Assembly (NCBI GenBank): GCA_021776925.1
Contig: JAJFFB010000143.1
Location: 1-32,580, forward strand
Direction: 5' to 3'
From: Planctomycetota bacterium
GTDB taxonomy: Bacteria; Planctomycetota; UBA1135
Length of the DNA stretch: 32,580 nucleotides
Part shown: positions 16,726 to 24,320 of the stretch, one piece after another
Position numbering within the stretch: position 1 is the first letter of the stretch
Layout: every line of letters begins with the position of its first letter
Notes under the pieces: model-generated
Database searches by the model: none
What the model was told of the DNA's origin: nothing
The model's input: the letters and a program-made list of their open reading frames with translations, nothing else
Position numbers and translations under genes: made by a program

Positions 16726-19344
16726 TCAACACTGCGAGTAGCCGCAGCCGTGGCACTTGCAGCAGCCCTCTTCGAAGACCAGATGGCTGCCTTCGCACGC
16801 CGGGCACTTGATCTTGAAGGCGTTGGCCATGCCGCTGCCGATGCGGCCCGATGACTGGGTCTGGGACTTGGCCTGACCGGGTTCGTCGACCAGATCTTCG
16901 GGGTCGATCTCGCCGAGCAGGATCGCCTTCAGGCCGAAATGGGCCTTGGCCTGCATGTACTTGTGCAGCGCCTTGGCCAGACCGTCGGCCAGCGACATGA
17001 TGCGCCCCTCTTTGGACGGAACGGTCAGCGACGAACCGATGCCCTCAAGCTGCTTGAGCGCCATCGACAGCTGCCCGCCGCAGCGCAGGAACAGCGAAAT
17101 CATGCGGCAGATCGCCTCGAGGTCGGAGTTGGCCACGTCGCCGCCTTTGCCGAGCTGGGCGAAGACTTCCATCTCGGTGTCTTGGATGGTGTCGACCGAG
17201 ATCTTGACGTGCATGTTGCCGAAGGGCGTCATCTGACGCACGCGGATGCTCGGCATGATTTCGGGCAGGCGCACCGGAGCGATCGGCTTCAGTGCCGCCG
17301 CGGCTTCGGTCAGGGTTTGCTTGGCGTTGTCGCCCTTCAGCGCCATCGGCTGCATGTCGCGGCAGCCGTCACGGTAAACGGTCACGCCCTTGCAGCCTTC
17401 GCGCCACGCCAGCATGTAGGCGGTGCGCACGTCGTCGGCTTCGGCTTCGTGGGGCAGATTGATGGTTTTCGACACCGCGTTGTCGATGTTTTCCTGCCAC
17501 GCCGCTTGCATCAAGATGTGATCGCGCGGTTCGACGTCGCGCGCGGTCACGAACACCCGCTTCACTTCCGACGGCAGGTCCGAAGACCCCACCGAACCCT
17601 CGGCAAGCGCGATGTCGATGGTGGCATCGATCTCGTGTTCGCTGTAGCCGCGGCGGGTGAGCGCCTCGCGGAAATCACCCTGCACTTCGCGCATGACTAC
17701 CGGCACGCCGTCGGCGTCTTTCATGACCTGGCGCTGGAAGGCGAGCGAGAAGATCGGCTCGATGCCGCCGGAGCAGCCCGCGATGATTGAAATCGTGCCG
17801 GTCGGAGCGACGGTGCTGACGTGCGAGTTGCGCCGCGGCGGACGCCCTTCGACTTGCGGCTTGGATCCTTCCCAGGCGCCGAAAGGTGCGCGCCCGCCCT
17901 CTTCGACCAGCGCCTCGCTGGTTTTGTAAGCGCCCTCGGTCAGACGTTCGCCGAGATTGCGCGCGATCTCGTAGCTCTTTTCCGAACCGTAGCGCACGCC
18001 GAGCCTGAACAGCAGATCGGCGAACCCCATCACGCCGAGTCCGATGCGGCGCTCTTCGTTGGCGCGCTTGCGGATCTCCGGAATCGGGTAGTTGTTGATG
18101 GTGACGACGTCGTCGAGGAAGCGCGTGGTGTCAGCGACCACCGCGTCGAACTTGTCCCACTCGAAGCGGTCTTCCCAGTCGGCCGCCTCGGGCGCGTCGT
18201 CCTTGTAGAAATTGCCGAGATTGATTGAGCCCAGATTGCACGACCCGTAGGGCAGCAGCCACTGCTCGCCGCACGGATTGGTGGCCTCGTACTCACCCAG
18301 GTTGGGCAGCTGGTTGTCGACGTTGGCGCGGTCGAGGAACAGCAGGCCGGGCTCGCCGTTCTTCCAGGCGTAGCGGATGACCATGTCGAGCACTTCTCCG
18401 TAGTTGAAGTACTTCTCTCCGGCGCTGGGTGCGCCGGCGGCGAAGGCCTCGTAATCGGCTACCGACACGCGCCGCCCCTCGCACTTGCGCACCCAGCCCT
18501 TCTGCCCGTTGCGTGGATTGACCACCACCAGCAGCTCATCGGGGTGGTCGACGACCTTCTGCATCCAGTCGTTGGTGACCGCAACTGAAACATTGTAGTT
18601 AGTCCAGCGCGCAAGGTCATCTTTGGCGCGGATGAACTCGACCACGTCGGGGTGATCACAGCGCATCACCCCCATGTTGGCGCCGCGGCGGAAGGCGCCC
18701 TGCTGGATCGATTCGGTGCCAGCAGAAAAGGTGTCGATGAAACTCAGCGGGCCCGAGGTACGGCCACCACTGGAGGCGACCAGATCGCCCTCGGGGCGCA
18801 GGCGCGAGAAGGAGAAGCCGGTGCCGCCACCGGCCTTCTGGATCAGCGCCACGTGCCTCAGGGTGTTGAAGATGTCGTCGATCGAATCTTCGACCGGCAG
18901 CACGAAACACGCCGACAGCATGCCCATTTCGCGGCCCGCGTTCATCAGCGTCGGCGAGTTGGGCATGAAGGTGCCGGTCGCCATCAGGTCATAGAAACGG
19001 CGCGCCCAGTTCTGGCCGAGGCGTTCGTCGAGTTCGAACTCGGGCGCGGCGACCGCTGTGGAGACGCGCCAGAACAGGTCTTTGGGTGTTTCGCAGACCT
19101 CGCCGGTGACCTTGTCTTTTTTCAGGTAGCGGTTGCTCAGAACCTTGACTGCGTTGCCGACCAGGGTGGGTTCGGGCAGGTCAACGGGAATCGGGCGTTC
19201 GACGGTTTTCATCTGCATTTCGTTGCTCGCCGGGTCAGCGGCCCGATGCTCCGGGCGGCTGTTGTCAGAGGATTCGCGGTCATTGGAGGGGGAGGTCCGA
19301 CCGTTGGTGGAAGTTGGCTTGGGGGAGGACTTGCGCGGGCTCAT
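16726..19344 (-). CDS. nrdJ: Class II (adenosylcobalamin-dependent) ribonucleoside-diphosphate reductase
   Basis: An 872-aa enzyme that reduces ribonucleotides to deoxyribonucleotides with a cobalamin-generated thiyl radical. Visible: redox Cys C146 in [26 protein letters not shown], and the active-site N-x-C-x-E at N356/C358/E360 in [18 protein letters not shown]. The partner redox region and the C-terminal Cys-rich tail CPACEGSHL...[12 protein letters not shown] are typical of long NrdJ proteins. The first 40 residues are a Ser/Pro/Arg-rich, probably disordered extension; conserved sequence begins near residue 45, so MQMKTVERP could be an alternative start. No class I or III reductase is in the window. 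I looked for a cobalamin riboswitch in the 181 bp upstream and could not recognise one. Confidence 0.95.
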   Translation of the reverse strand: MSPRKSSPKPTSTNGRTSPSNDRESSDNSRPEHRAADPASNEMQMKTVERPIPVDLPEPTLVGNAVKVLSNRYLKKDKVTGEVCETPKDLFWRVSTAVAAPEFELDERLGQNWARRFYDLMATGTFMPNSPTLMNAGREMGMLSACFVLPVEDSIDDIFNTLRHVALIQKAGGGTGFSFSRLRPEGDLVASSGGRTSGPLSFIDTFSAGTESIQQGAFRRGANMGVMRCDHPDVVEFIRAKDDLARWTNYNVSVAVTNDWMQKVVDHPDELLVVVNPRNGQKGWVRKCEGRRVSVADYEAFAAGAPSAGEKYFNYGEVLDMVIRYAWKNGEPGLLFLDRANVDNQLPNLGEYEATNPCGEQWLLPYGSCNLGSINLGNFYKDDAPEAADWEDRFEWDKFDAVVADTTRFLDDVVTINNYPIPEIRKRANEERRIGLGVMGFADLLFRLGVRYGSEKSYEIARNLGERLTEGAYKTSEALVEEGGRAPFGAWEGSKPQVEGRPPRRNSHVSTVAPTGTISIIAGCSGGIEPIFSLAFQRQVMKDADGVPVVMREVQGDFREALTRRGYSEHEIDATIDIALAEGSVGSSDLPSEVKRVFVTARDVEPRDHILMQAAWQENIDNAVSKTINLPHEAEADDVRTAYMLAWREGCKGVTVYRDGCRDMQPMALKGDNAKQTLTEAAAALKPIAPVRLPEIMPSIRVRQMTPFGNMHVKISVDTIQDTEMEVFAQLGKGGDVANSDLEAICRMISLFLRCGGQLSMALKQLEGIGSSLTVPSKEGRIMSLADGLAKALHKYMQAKAHFGLKAILLGEIDPEDLVDEPGQAKSQTQSSGRIGSGMANAFKIKCPACEGSHLVFEEGCCKCHGCGYSQC

Positions 19345-19525
19345 AGGGGGAGCCGAATCTACGACCCAGAGCAGACCGTTTCCAGCAACACCGCCCGAAT
19401 TTCCAAAAGAGGTTCGAGAAGCAGCGGCGACGACGTGGTTGGTCAGGGTAGATCCGCAGCGGGGTTACAAGCCCAAGGACCAGTTCATACCTGGAAGCCT
19501 GCAATCCAGGGGTTTATCTTGGTGA

Positions 19526-20260
19526 ATGCGCGATCGTGTGATACCCGCCAATCACGGCGCCTGGATCGTCCTGATCACCGGACTGGGGCTCGGCACCCTG
19601 TTCGGGGGCGACCCCAGCACCGGCACTCTGGCGCTGTCGCTGACCGCGGTGGCGGTTTTCTGTGCCGCCGAAAGACTGCTCACCGCGGCGTCCACCCAAG
19701 GGGGCCACCCGCGGGCGCTGCGCTCCGGCCTGGTCGCCGCCTCGATCGGCACGGTCACCGGCATGTGGACGCTGGCCGAAGTCGGAGTGGTGAAACTCGC
19801 CTGGGTGCTGCCATGCGCGCTGCTGCTGGCGATGGCCGAACGCCGGCTCTCCCAGCGCAAGGCCTCGCGCCCGGTGTACGAACTGGTCGGCATGTCCGCT
19901 CTGGTGCTGGCCCTGCCGGCGGCCTCGCTGGCCTCGGGCTGTCCGATCGGCTGGCCACTGGCGGCGCTGTCGCTGGCCTTCCTGATCCACGTGGTGCACG
20001 CGGTGCTGCGCACCCACGCCCACCTCAAGCCCAAGCGCCTGGTCATCGCCCGCGTCGGCGGCCTGATCGGCATCGGCCTGGTGGTCCTGCTGGCGGCGCT
20101 CGACGGCCTGCCCTGGATCGTGGCGCTGGCAGTGATCTTCGGGCTGGTCGAGCCGTGGGTGCCGAGCTGGTCGCCGATGCCGGCCAAGCGCATCGGGCGA
20201 CGCGAGACCGTGCTGATCCTGGCTCTGCCATTGGCCTGGTTGCTGGCCGTGGCCCTCTAG
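19526..20260 (+). CDS. YwiC-like multi-pass membrane protein
   Basis: A 244-aa integral membrane protein with about seven hydrophobic segments. The N-terminal PANHGAWIVLITGLGLGTLF matches the His-Gly-Ala-Trp opening of the YwiC-like family, and VYELVGMSALVLALPAASLASG and FLIHVVHAVLRTHAHLK fit the later part. Function is unknown for the family. It starts at ATG 19526 and is divergent from nrdJ, with a 181-bp gap in which I see an inverted repeat (CCTGGA/TCCAGG, 19490-19510) but no confident promoter. The last codons and the stop lie inside a 35-bp tandem duplication (20236-20305), so the present C-terminus may be recent. Confidence 0.75.
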   Translation: MRDRVIPANHGAWIVLITGLGLGTLFGGDPSTGTLALSLTAVAVFCAAERLLTAASTQGGHPRALRSGLVAASIGTVTGMWTLAEVGVVKLAWVLPCALLLAMAERRLSQRKASRPVYELVGMSALVLALPAASLASGCPIGWPLAALSLAFLIHVVHAVLRTHAHLKPKRLVIARVGGLIGIGLVVLLAALDGLPWIVALAVIFGLVEPWVPSWSPMPAKRIGRRETVLILALPLAWLLAVAL

Positions 20261-20305
20261 CACCGGCCGGCTGGTTGCTGGCCCTGGCCCTCTAGCACCG
20301 GCCGG
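20236..20305 (+). repeat. 35-bp tandem duplication across the stop codon of the YwiC-like gene
   Basis: Copy 1 is 20236-20270 and copy 2 is 20271-20305, with a single mismatch (G20249 against C20284). Each unit carries a CTCTAG followed by CACCGGCCGG, and the second copy ends in a short hairpin with the next bases (CACCGG-CCGG-CTGGTG with one G-U pair). Since 35 is not a multiple of three, the duplication does not extend the reading frame. Confidence 0.9.
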
Positions 20306-20505
20306 CTGGTGGGCGCGTGGCCGCCGTCCGGCCACCTCTGACCCCCGCAGGCGGATGCTAGGATGCGCGGCTGAATCGCCCAGGAGTACTTTGATGCGCG
20401 TCTGACCCTGCCTCGCGGACCTCGGTCCGCACCCCCCCGGCACCCGCCTGGCCGCGGTGGCCAACCCTATGTTTCGGGGCCCGGCAGGCCGTTCTCACGC
20501 AGCTC
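20261..20505 (+). promoter_or_regulatory. Leader region of the MATE gene: extended -10, three-codon mini-ORF, hairpin
   Basis: A 245-bp gap, the longest in the window. Beyond the second 35-bp repeat it holds an extended -10-like TGCTAGGAT (20356-20364), a good ribosome binding site AGGAG (20382-20386) at 7 nt before ATG 20394, and an ORF of only three codons (M-R-V-stop). A perfect hairpin GCGGAC-CTCG-GTCCGC (20415-20430) and a run of seven C (20432-20438) follow. The arrangement looks like a short leader or attenuator before the transporter, but this is inferred from layout only. Confidence 0.4.
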
Positions 20506-21945
20506 TTGACTTCCCTCTCGTCGTCTTCCGTCGCTGGATCCAGCCGCCAGGTGCTCAGCCTGGCTTGGCCGATCGGCGTGTCGATGGTCTCGCTCACCCT
20601 CAAGGGCGTGATCGACATGCTGATGGTGGGCCGCCTCGGCACCGAGGCGTTGGCGGCGGTCGGTCTCGCCGGGGTGCTGGCCTGGAACCTGATCGCCTTT
20701 CCGATGGGCGTGTTCCGCGGTCAGCGGCCCTTGGTCAGCCAGTACCTGGGATCGGGTGATCGCACCGCCGCCTTTTCCTACGGCGCCCACGCCTTCTATC
20801 TGGCCGCCGCCTTCGGTGTGTTGAGCTGGGCCCTCGCCGGCCCGATCAGCCACTCGGTGGTGTCTCTGGCGGCGTCCAAGTTGACCCCTACGGCGCAAGA
20901 ATTCGCCCGCGATTATCTGCGCGTGCGCATGCAATGGACCTTGCCCGCGTTGCTGGCGATGACGATCGCCGAATACCTGCGCTCGACCGGGCGTCCGCGG
21001 GTGGCGATGGCGGCGGATCTGGTCGCCCACCCGATCAACGTGTTGCTGAGCTGGATGCTGATCTTCGGCCACTTCGGCCTGCCCGCGCTCGGCGTGGAAG
21101 GTGCGGCCCTCGGCACCGGCCTCGCCGACACCATTGCGCTCGGCTTGATGGTGTGGTTGTCGCGCCCGCGCAGCGGCCTGAACAAAGCGGCGCTTCGATT
21201 CCAGTGGGCGCGCATGCGCAAGGTGTGGAGCGTGGGGGTGACCGGTGGTGTGCAGTTCACCATTGAAAGCGGGTCATTCACGCTGATTACCGCATTCGTC
21301 GGCGCCCTGAGCACGGTGTCGCTGGCGGTGCACAACGCCTGCATCAGCTTGATCCATCTATCGATGATGCCCGCAGTGGCGATCGGCGATGGCGGTTCGG
21401 TGCTGATCGGGCAATACACTGGAGAGAAGCGTTTCGACCTGGTGGAAAAATCGCTACGCAGTACGATCCGCATTTTGATGCCGTTCATGGCGGTGATGGC
21501 GCTGGTCTACGTTTTCTGTGGTGAGTGGCTGGTGCGCTGGTACCTCGACCCGGACGATCCGGCCTATCACGACGCCATCGTGCTTGGCGGCCGGGTGATG
21601 ATGGCGGCGGCGCTGTGGCAGCTCGGCGACGCGCTGCAGATCGCCTACCGCTTCGGACTGCGCGCCGCCGGTGACCACCGCTGGGTGATGTGGACCGGCA
21701 TCCTGTGCGCGTGGGTGCTCAGCGTGCCGATGGCCTACGTGGTCATCTTTGTCATCGATGGCGACCTGACCCAGGTGTGGCTGGTGTGGACCGGCGAGAT
21801 CTTCGTCGGCAGCTACATCTTCTGGCGCCGCTGGCGTTCGGGTGGCTGGCGCCGCAAGCGCCTGGTCGAAGATGGAGGCGCGCCGACGCTCGAGGACGGT
21901 GGTGCGCCGACGGTCGAGGACGATGGTGCGCCGACGGCCGGCTGA
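20506..21945 (+). CDS. MATE-family multidrug/toxin efflux transporter
   Basis: A 479-aa transporter with about twelve hydrophobic segments, exporting organic cations or other metabolites against H+ or Na+. The N-terminal half reads LSLAWPIGVSMVSLTLKGVIDMLMVGRLG, typical of MATE helix 1-2, and AVGLAGVLAWNL; internal pseudo-symmetry is visible with VGVTGGVQFTIESGSFTLITAFVG. The start used is TTG 20506, which has no ribosome binding site; GTG at 20551 would also leave helix 1 whole. The leader holds a mini-ORF and hairpin that may control it. The C-terminus, after WRRWRSGGWRRKR, is an acidic tail of three 8-residue repeats. Substrate is unknown. Confidence 0.87.
   Translation: MTSLSSSSVAGSSRQVLSLAWPIGVSMVSLTLKGVIDMLMVGRLGTEALAAVGLAGVLAWNLIAFPMGVFRGQRPLVSQYLGSGDRTAAFSYGAHAFYLAAAFGVLSWALAGPISHSVVSLAASKLTPTAQEFARDYLRVRMQWTLPALLAMTIAEYLRSTGRPRVAMAADLVAHPINVLLSWMLIFGHFGLPALGVEGAALGTGLADTIALGLMVWLSRPRSGLNKAALRFQWARMRKVWSVGVTGGVQFTIESGSFTLITAFVGALSTVSLAVHNACISLIHLSMMPAVAIGDGGSVLIGQYTGEKRFDLVEKSLRSTIRILMPFMAVMALVYVFCGEWLVRWYLDPDDPAYHDAIVLGGRVMMAAALWQLGDALQIAYRFGLRAAGDHRWVMWTGILCAWVLSVPMAYVVIFVIDGDLTQVWLVWTGEIFVGSYIFWRRWRSGGWRRKRLVEDGGAPTLEDGGAPTVEDDGAPTAG
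21868..21939 (+). repeat. Three 24-bp in-frame repeats at the MATE C-terminus
   Basis: Units 21868-21891, 21892-21915 and 21916-21939 encode EDGGAPTL, EDGGAPTV and EDDGAPTA, directly followed by Gly and the stop. The units differ at a few third positions. They form a soluble acidic tail after the last membrane helix, and unit number could vary between strains without breaking the frame. Confidence 0.9.
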
Positions 21946-21959
21946 GGCGCGCCGCGGAT

Positions 21960-22184
21960 TCAGCCGTTCTTGAGGCGGCGTTGGATTTCACCCGCTTCGG
22001 GAAACTGATCGCTCTCGTCGAACTTGCAGTAGACACGCTGGCCGTCGACGAAAACGTCGAACACCCCGCCGCTGCCGGCTTCAACCTCAGCCTGCACGCC
22101 GAGGTCTCGTTTGAGTTCCGCGGCCAGACCGGTCGCGAAGGGCAGATAGTTTCACTCGTTGCAGTAGACGATGCGGATTTCCAT
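21960..22184 (-). CDS. SelW/Rdx-family selenoprotein with in-frame UGA (CxxU)
   Basis: A 75-codon gene that ordinary gene callers miss because codon 11 is TGA (22154-22152). Reading it as selenocysteine gives MEIRIVYCNEU then NYLPFATGLAAELKRDLG, a Gly-rich turn EAGSGGVFDVFVDGQRVYCK, and FPEAGEIQRRL, ending at TGA 21962-21960. This is the whole Rdx/SelW/SelT-type thioredoxin-like fold, with the redox motif CxxU in place of CxxC after the first strand. The length is normal for bacterial Rdx proteins. Homology continues without a break on both sides of the UGA, and a SECIS-like hairpin follows it. GGGTGG lies upstream of ATG 22184. The role is probably thiol redox with an unknown partner. A sequencing error turning TGC/TGT into TGA is the main alternative. 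Confidence 0.8.
22117..22139 (-). promoter_or_regulatory. Candidate bacterial SECIS hairpin after the UGA
   Basis: Reading from 22139 down, the arms TTCGCGACC and GGCCGCGGA pair over nine positions with one A.C mismatch and one G-U pair, closing a five-base loop GGTCT. The loop starts 21 nt after the UGA. From memory, the E. coli fdhF SECIS presents the same GGUCU loop about 18 nt after its UGA. Position, stem and loop thus fit SelB-dependent recoding. This is a hand fold; no covariance model was run. Confidence 0.6.
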
Positions 22185-22257
22185 GCCACCCAGTCTAGAG
22201 GGTCGGGCGCCAAGTGCATTAAACCGATGCCCCCTTTGCTTCGTTAGGATGGCATCC

Positions 22258-23640
22258 ATGCCCAGCAACAGCGCATTGCCTTCTGCCCTTCTGCTAATGG
22301 CCGTCGCCTCGCTCCTGGTCGGTCCAAGTCCGGCGCAGGAGACTCCTAAGACCGATCTGCAGGTGTACGCCCCATCACCGCGCGTGATCGACGGGTTGAA
22401 CGCGGTGCCGATCGACATCCGGAGTGTCAGCGCGCGGGTGCATTTCGACGTCGAAACGCAACAGGCTGCGGTGGTCGCCGAGATGACCTTCGCCGTCATC
22501 GGTCAAAAAGGCATGCCGATTTTCGACCTGCGACAGGACATCTCCAAGGCCAGCCTGGACGGCGAAGACCTGGCAGTAGAAAAGTTGGCGGCTCACGACT
22601 TCGGTGACAGCTCCGGCACCATGCGCGTGATCGAACACCCGCTGGAGCCCGGCAAAAGGCACGTCCTGCGGCTTGAGTATCCGCTGGGCAAGCCGCAGTC
22701 ACCGTCGGCGCAGGACATCGGCTGGGGCGCGGGCACGCTCGAGTGGGATCTGTACTTCACCGACCTGCAGCCAGGCCGTTACCTGGAGATGTGGTTTCCG
22801 GCCAATCTGATTTACGACCAGTTCGCCCTCGAACTCGACGTCGAGGTCAAGGGCCTGACCGAGCCGCATCATCTGGTGACCAACGCTGCTGTTCGGGAAC
22901 AGGGCGCGCATCATTGGCAGCTGGCCTTCCCCGACACCATGACCGCCTTCTCGCCGATGGTGGTGATCCTGCCCGAATCTGCCGCCGAGCGCAGCAGCAC
23001 CCAGGTCAAGGTCGGCGACCGCACCATCTCGATCGACGTGTGCAAGCGCATTGCGGCGCGCGCCAGCATCGACAGCGTGCATCAGCAGGTGGCCAAGGCG
23101 CTCAAGGACTTCACCAAACTTTCCGGCCCGTGGCCGCACGGCGATCGTTGCACCGTTTTTGTCTGGACCGGCAGTCGCTCGATGGAATACGACGGCGCCA
23201 CCACGACTTCGATGGGCGCCTTGCGCCACGAGCTCTTCCACAGCTGGTTCGGTCGCGGAGTCAAGCCCGCGAGCCAGAACGACGCCTGGTTCGACGAAGC
23301 CTGGGACGTCTACGCCGCCGATGGGGCGCGCACCGACCGCAAGTACCTGGAAGCCGTGGCCCCCCCGGTCACCCTCAGTTCAGCCAATCCCTGGAACCGG
23401 ATTACGCCGCGCGGCTCCTACTCCTACGGCGCAATGTTCTTCGGCCGCCTGGCGCTGCTCATCGGCGAAGAAGAGCTCAAGCAAATGATGGCGGCCTACA
23501 GCCAGCAGCAGGCCCACACCATCACCTCGACCGCCGACCTCGCCATCTACCTGGCCGACAAATCCGGCAAGCCCAAGCAGGTGGTCCAGCTCTTCGACCG
23601 CTATGTCTATGGCCACGACAAGAATGAAGGCAAGCGTTGA
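22258..23640 (+). CDS. Secreted M1-type zinc metallopeptidase
   Basis: A 460-aa exported protein. Residues 1-28 are a signal peptide (SALLLMAVASLLVGPSPAQ). An N-terminal beta-rich domain like that of M1 aminopeptidases follows (ARVHFDVETQQAAVVAEMTF). The gluzincin zinc site is complete: HELFH at 324-328 and the third ligand E347 (WFDEAW), spacing HExxH-x18-E. The usual exopeptidase GxMEN motif is replaced by SMEYDGAT. The start is ATG 22258 with AGGA 8 nt upstream; ATG 22249 is also possible, and a start at 22171 would overlap the SelW-like gene. It is divergent from that gene, with about 70 bp shared for control. Substrate is unknown. Confidence 0.83.
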   Translation: MPSNSALPSALLLMAVASLLVGPSPAQETPKTDLQVYAPSPRVIDGLNAVPIDIRSVSARVHFDVETQQAAVVAEMTFAVIGQKGMPIFDLRQDISKASLDGEDLAVEKLAAHDFGDSSGTMRVIEHPLEPGKRHVLRLEYPLGKPQSPSAQDIGWGAGTLEWDLYFTDLQPGRYLEMWFPANLIYDQFALELDVEVKGLTEPHHLVTNAAVREQGAHHWQLAFPDTMTAFSPMVVILPESAAERSSTQVKVGDRTISIDVCKRIAARASIDSVHQQVAKALKDFTKLSGPWPHGDRCTVFVWTGSRSMEYDGATTTSMGALRHELFHSWFGRGVKPASQNDAWFDEAWDVYAADGARTDRKYLEAVAPPVTLSSANPWNRITPRGSYSYGAMFFGRLALLIGEEELKQMMAAYSQQQAHTITSTADLAIYLADKSGKPKQVVQLFDRYVYGHDKNEGKR

Positions 23641-23653
23641 GGTCGGAAGCCGT

Positions 23654-23986
23654 TCATAGAGTGATCACTCCGGAATTGCACGCGCAAGTGATGAAAAAAA
23701 GGATCGCGCTGACTCCAATCGCACCCTTGGCGTGACGGGTATTGCCGCGCCGGTTCTGCACAATGATGTAGATCGGCAAGTAGGCCAGCTGGGTCCAGCC
23801 CACTGAGTACCACGCGACCAGGATTCCAAACCCGCCCTCTCCGAAGCCCAGGTCCGGGACCAGGTAGATCAGCAACCAGAATACCGCCTGGGCCAAGATA
23901 ACCAGTCCAATCGCCACCAGGACGCCAGCAATCGCGCTAGCGAAAAAAGAGCCTGACTCGCTTGGGTTCGTGTTGGGATTGGTCAT
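23654..23986 (-). CDS. Small three-helix membrane protein (paralogue A)
   Basis: A 110-aa protein with three hydrophobic segments: IAGVLVAIGLVILAQAVFWL, a central stretch ending SVGWTQLAYLPIYIIV, and GVSAILFFIT. The central motif WTQLxYLPIYI, the basic QNRRG loop and the late ACNS are shared with the next gene upstream, which has exactly the same length; they are clearly tandem paralogues. The start ATG 23986 lies one base after the stop of paralogue B. It is the last gene of a leftward run with an Lgt-like and a Tes-like radical SAM gene. I do not recognise the family. A role in the same membrane pathway follows only from position. Confidence 0.8.
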   Translation of the reverse strand: MTNPNTNPSESGSFFASAIAGVLVAIGLVILAQAVFWLLIYLVPDLGFGEGGFGILVAWYSVGWTQLAYLPIYIIVQNRRGNTRHAKGAIGVSAILFFITCACNSGVITL

Positions 23987-23987
23987 A

Positions 23988-24320
23988 TCAGATCAACAAC
24001 GGACCGGTATTCATCATGGAATTGCAGGCGGTAGTCAGCAACAGCAGAACCAAGGCCACCAGCAATGCGCCTCCGGCACGCTTTGGGTAGCCTCGTCGAT
24101 ATTGCATCAAAATATATATGGGTAGATAAAGAAGCTGAGTCCATCCTGGAGACCACACCATGACAAACAGCCAACCAGGACCGTCCAGAATTGACTTTGG
24201 GAAGGAAACCACTACAGCTACCAGCAGGAGAATGACCTCTGCCAGAAAAACCAGACCCAGGGCGACCGAAACACCGGACCCGATACGGTCTTGAACTGGC
24301 TCGGGGGGGTCTTGGTTCAT
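23988..24320 (-). CDS. Small three-helix membrane protein (paralogue B)
   Basis: A 110-aa membrane protein. Segments: VSVALGLVFLAEVILLLVAV, WLFVMVWSPGWTQLLYLPIY and LLVALVLLLLTTACNS. The motif GWTQLxYLPIYI, a QYRRG loop and the ACNS near the end match paralogue A. The start is ATG 24320, overlapping the radical SAM stop as ATGA; longer in-frame starts lie inside that gene and are rejected. A run of seven G/C (24303-24309) falls in codons 4-6. Family unknown; translational coupling to the radical SAM gene argues for a linked function at the membrane. Confidence 0.8.
   Translation of the reverse strand: MNQDPPEPVQDRIGSGVSVALGLVFLAEVILLLVAVVVSFPKSILDGPGWLFVMVWSPGWTQLLYLPIYILMQYRRGYPKRAGGALLVALVLLLLTTACNSMMNTGPLLI

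Noticed and set aside
19345-19525. Cobalamin riboswitch upstream of the B12-dependent nrdJ
   Set aside because: I could not find the conserved B12-box or the expected junction pattern in the 181 bp; a covariance search would settle it.
20341-20505. Guanidine (mini-ykkC) riboswitch before the MATE transporter
   Set aside because: That motif needs two hairpins with ACGR-type loops; only one hairpin with a CTCG loop is present.
22171-22257. Start of the M1 peptidase at 22171
   Set aside because: It would overlap the SelW-like gene and put a stretch ahead of a perfect signal peptide; ATG 22258 has a good ribosome binding site.
22185-22499. Minus-strand frame ending at 22152 as an ordinary 115-aa gene
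   Set aside because: Only its last ten residues (from ATG 22184) are family-like; the part before is the shadow of the peptidase gene. The ending is the Sec UGA rather than a true stop.
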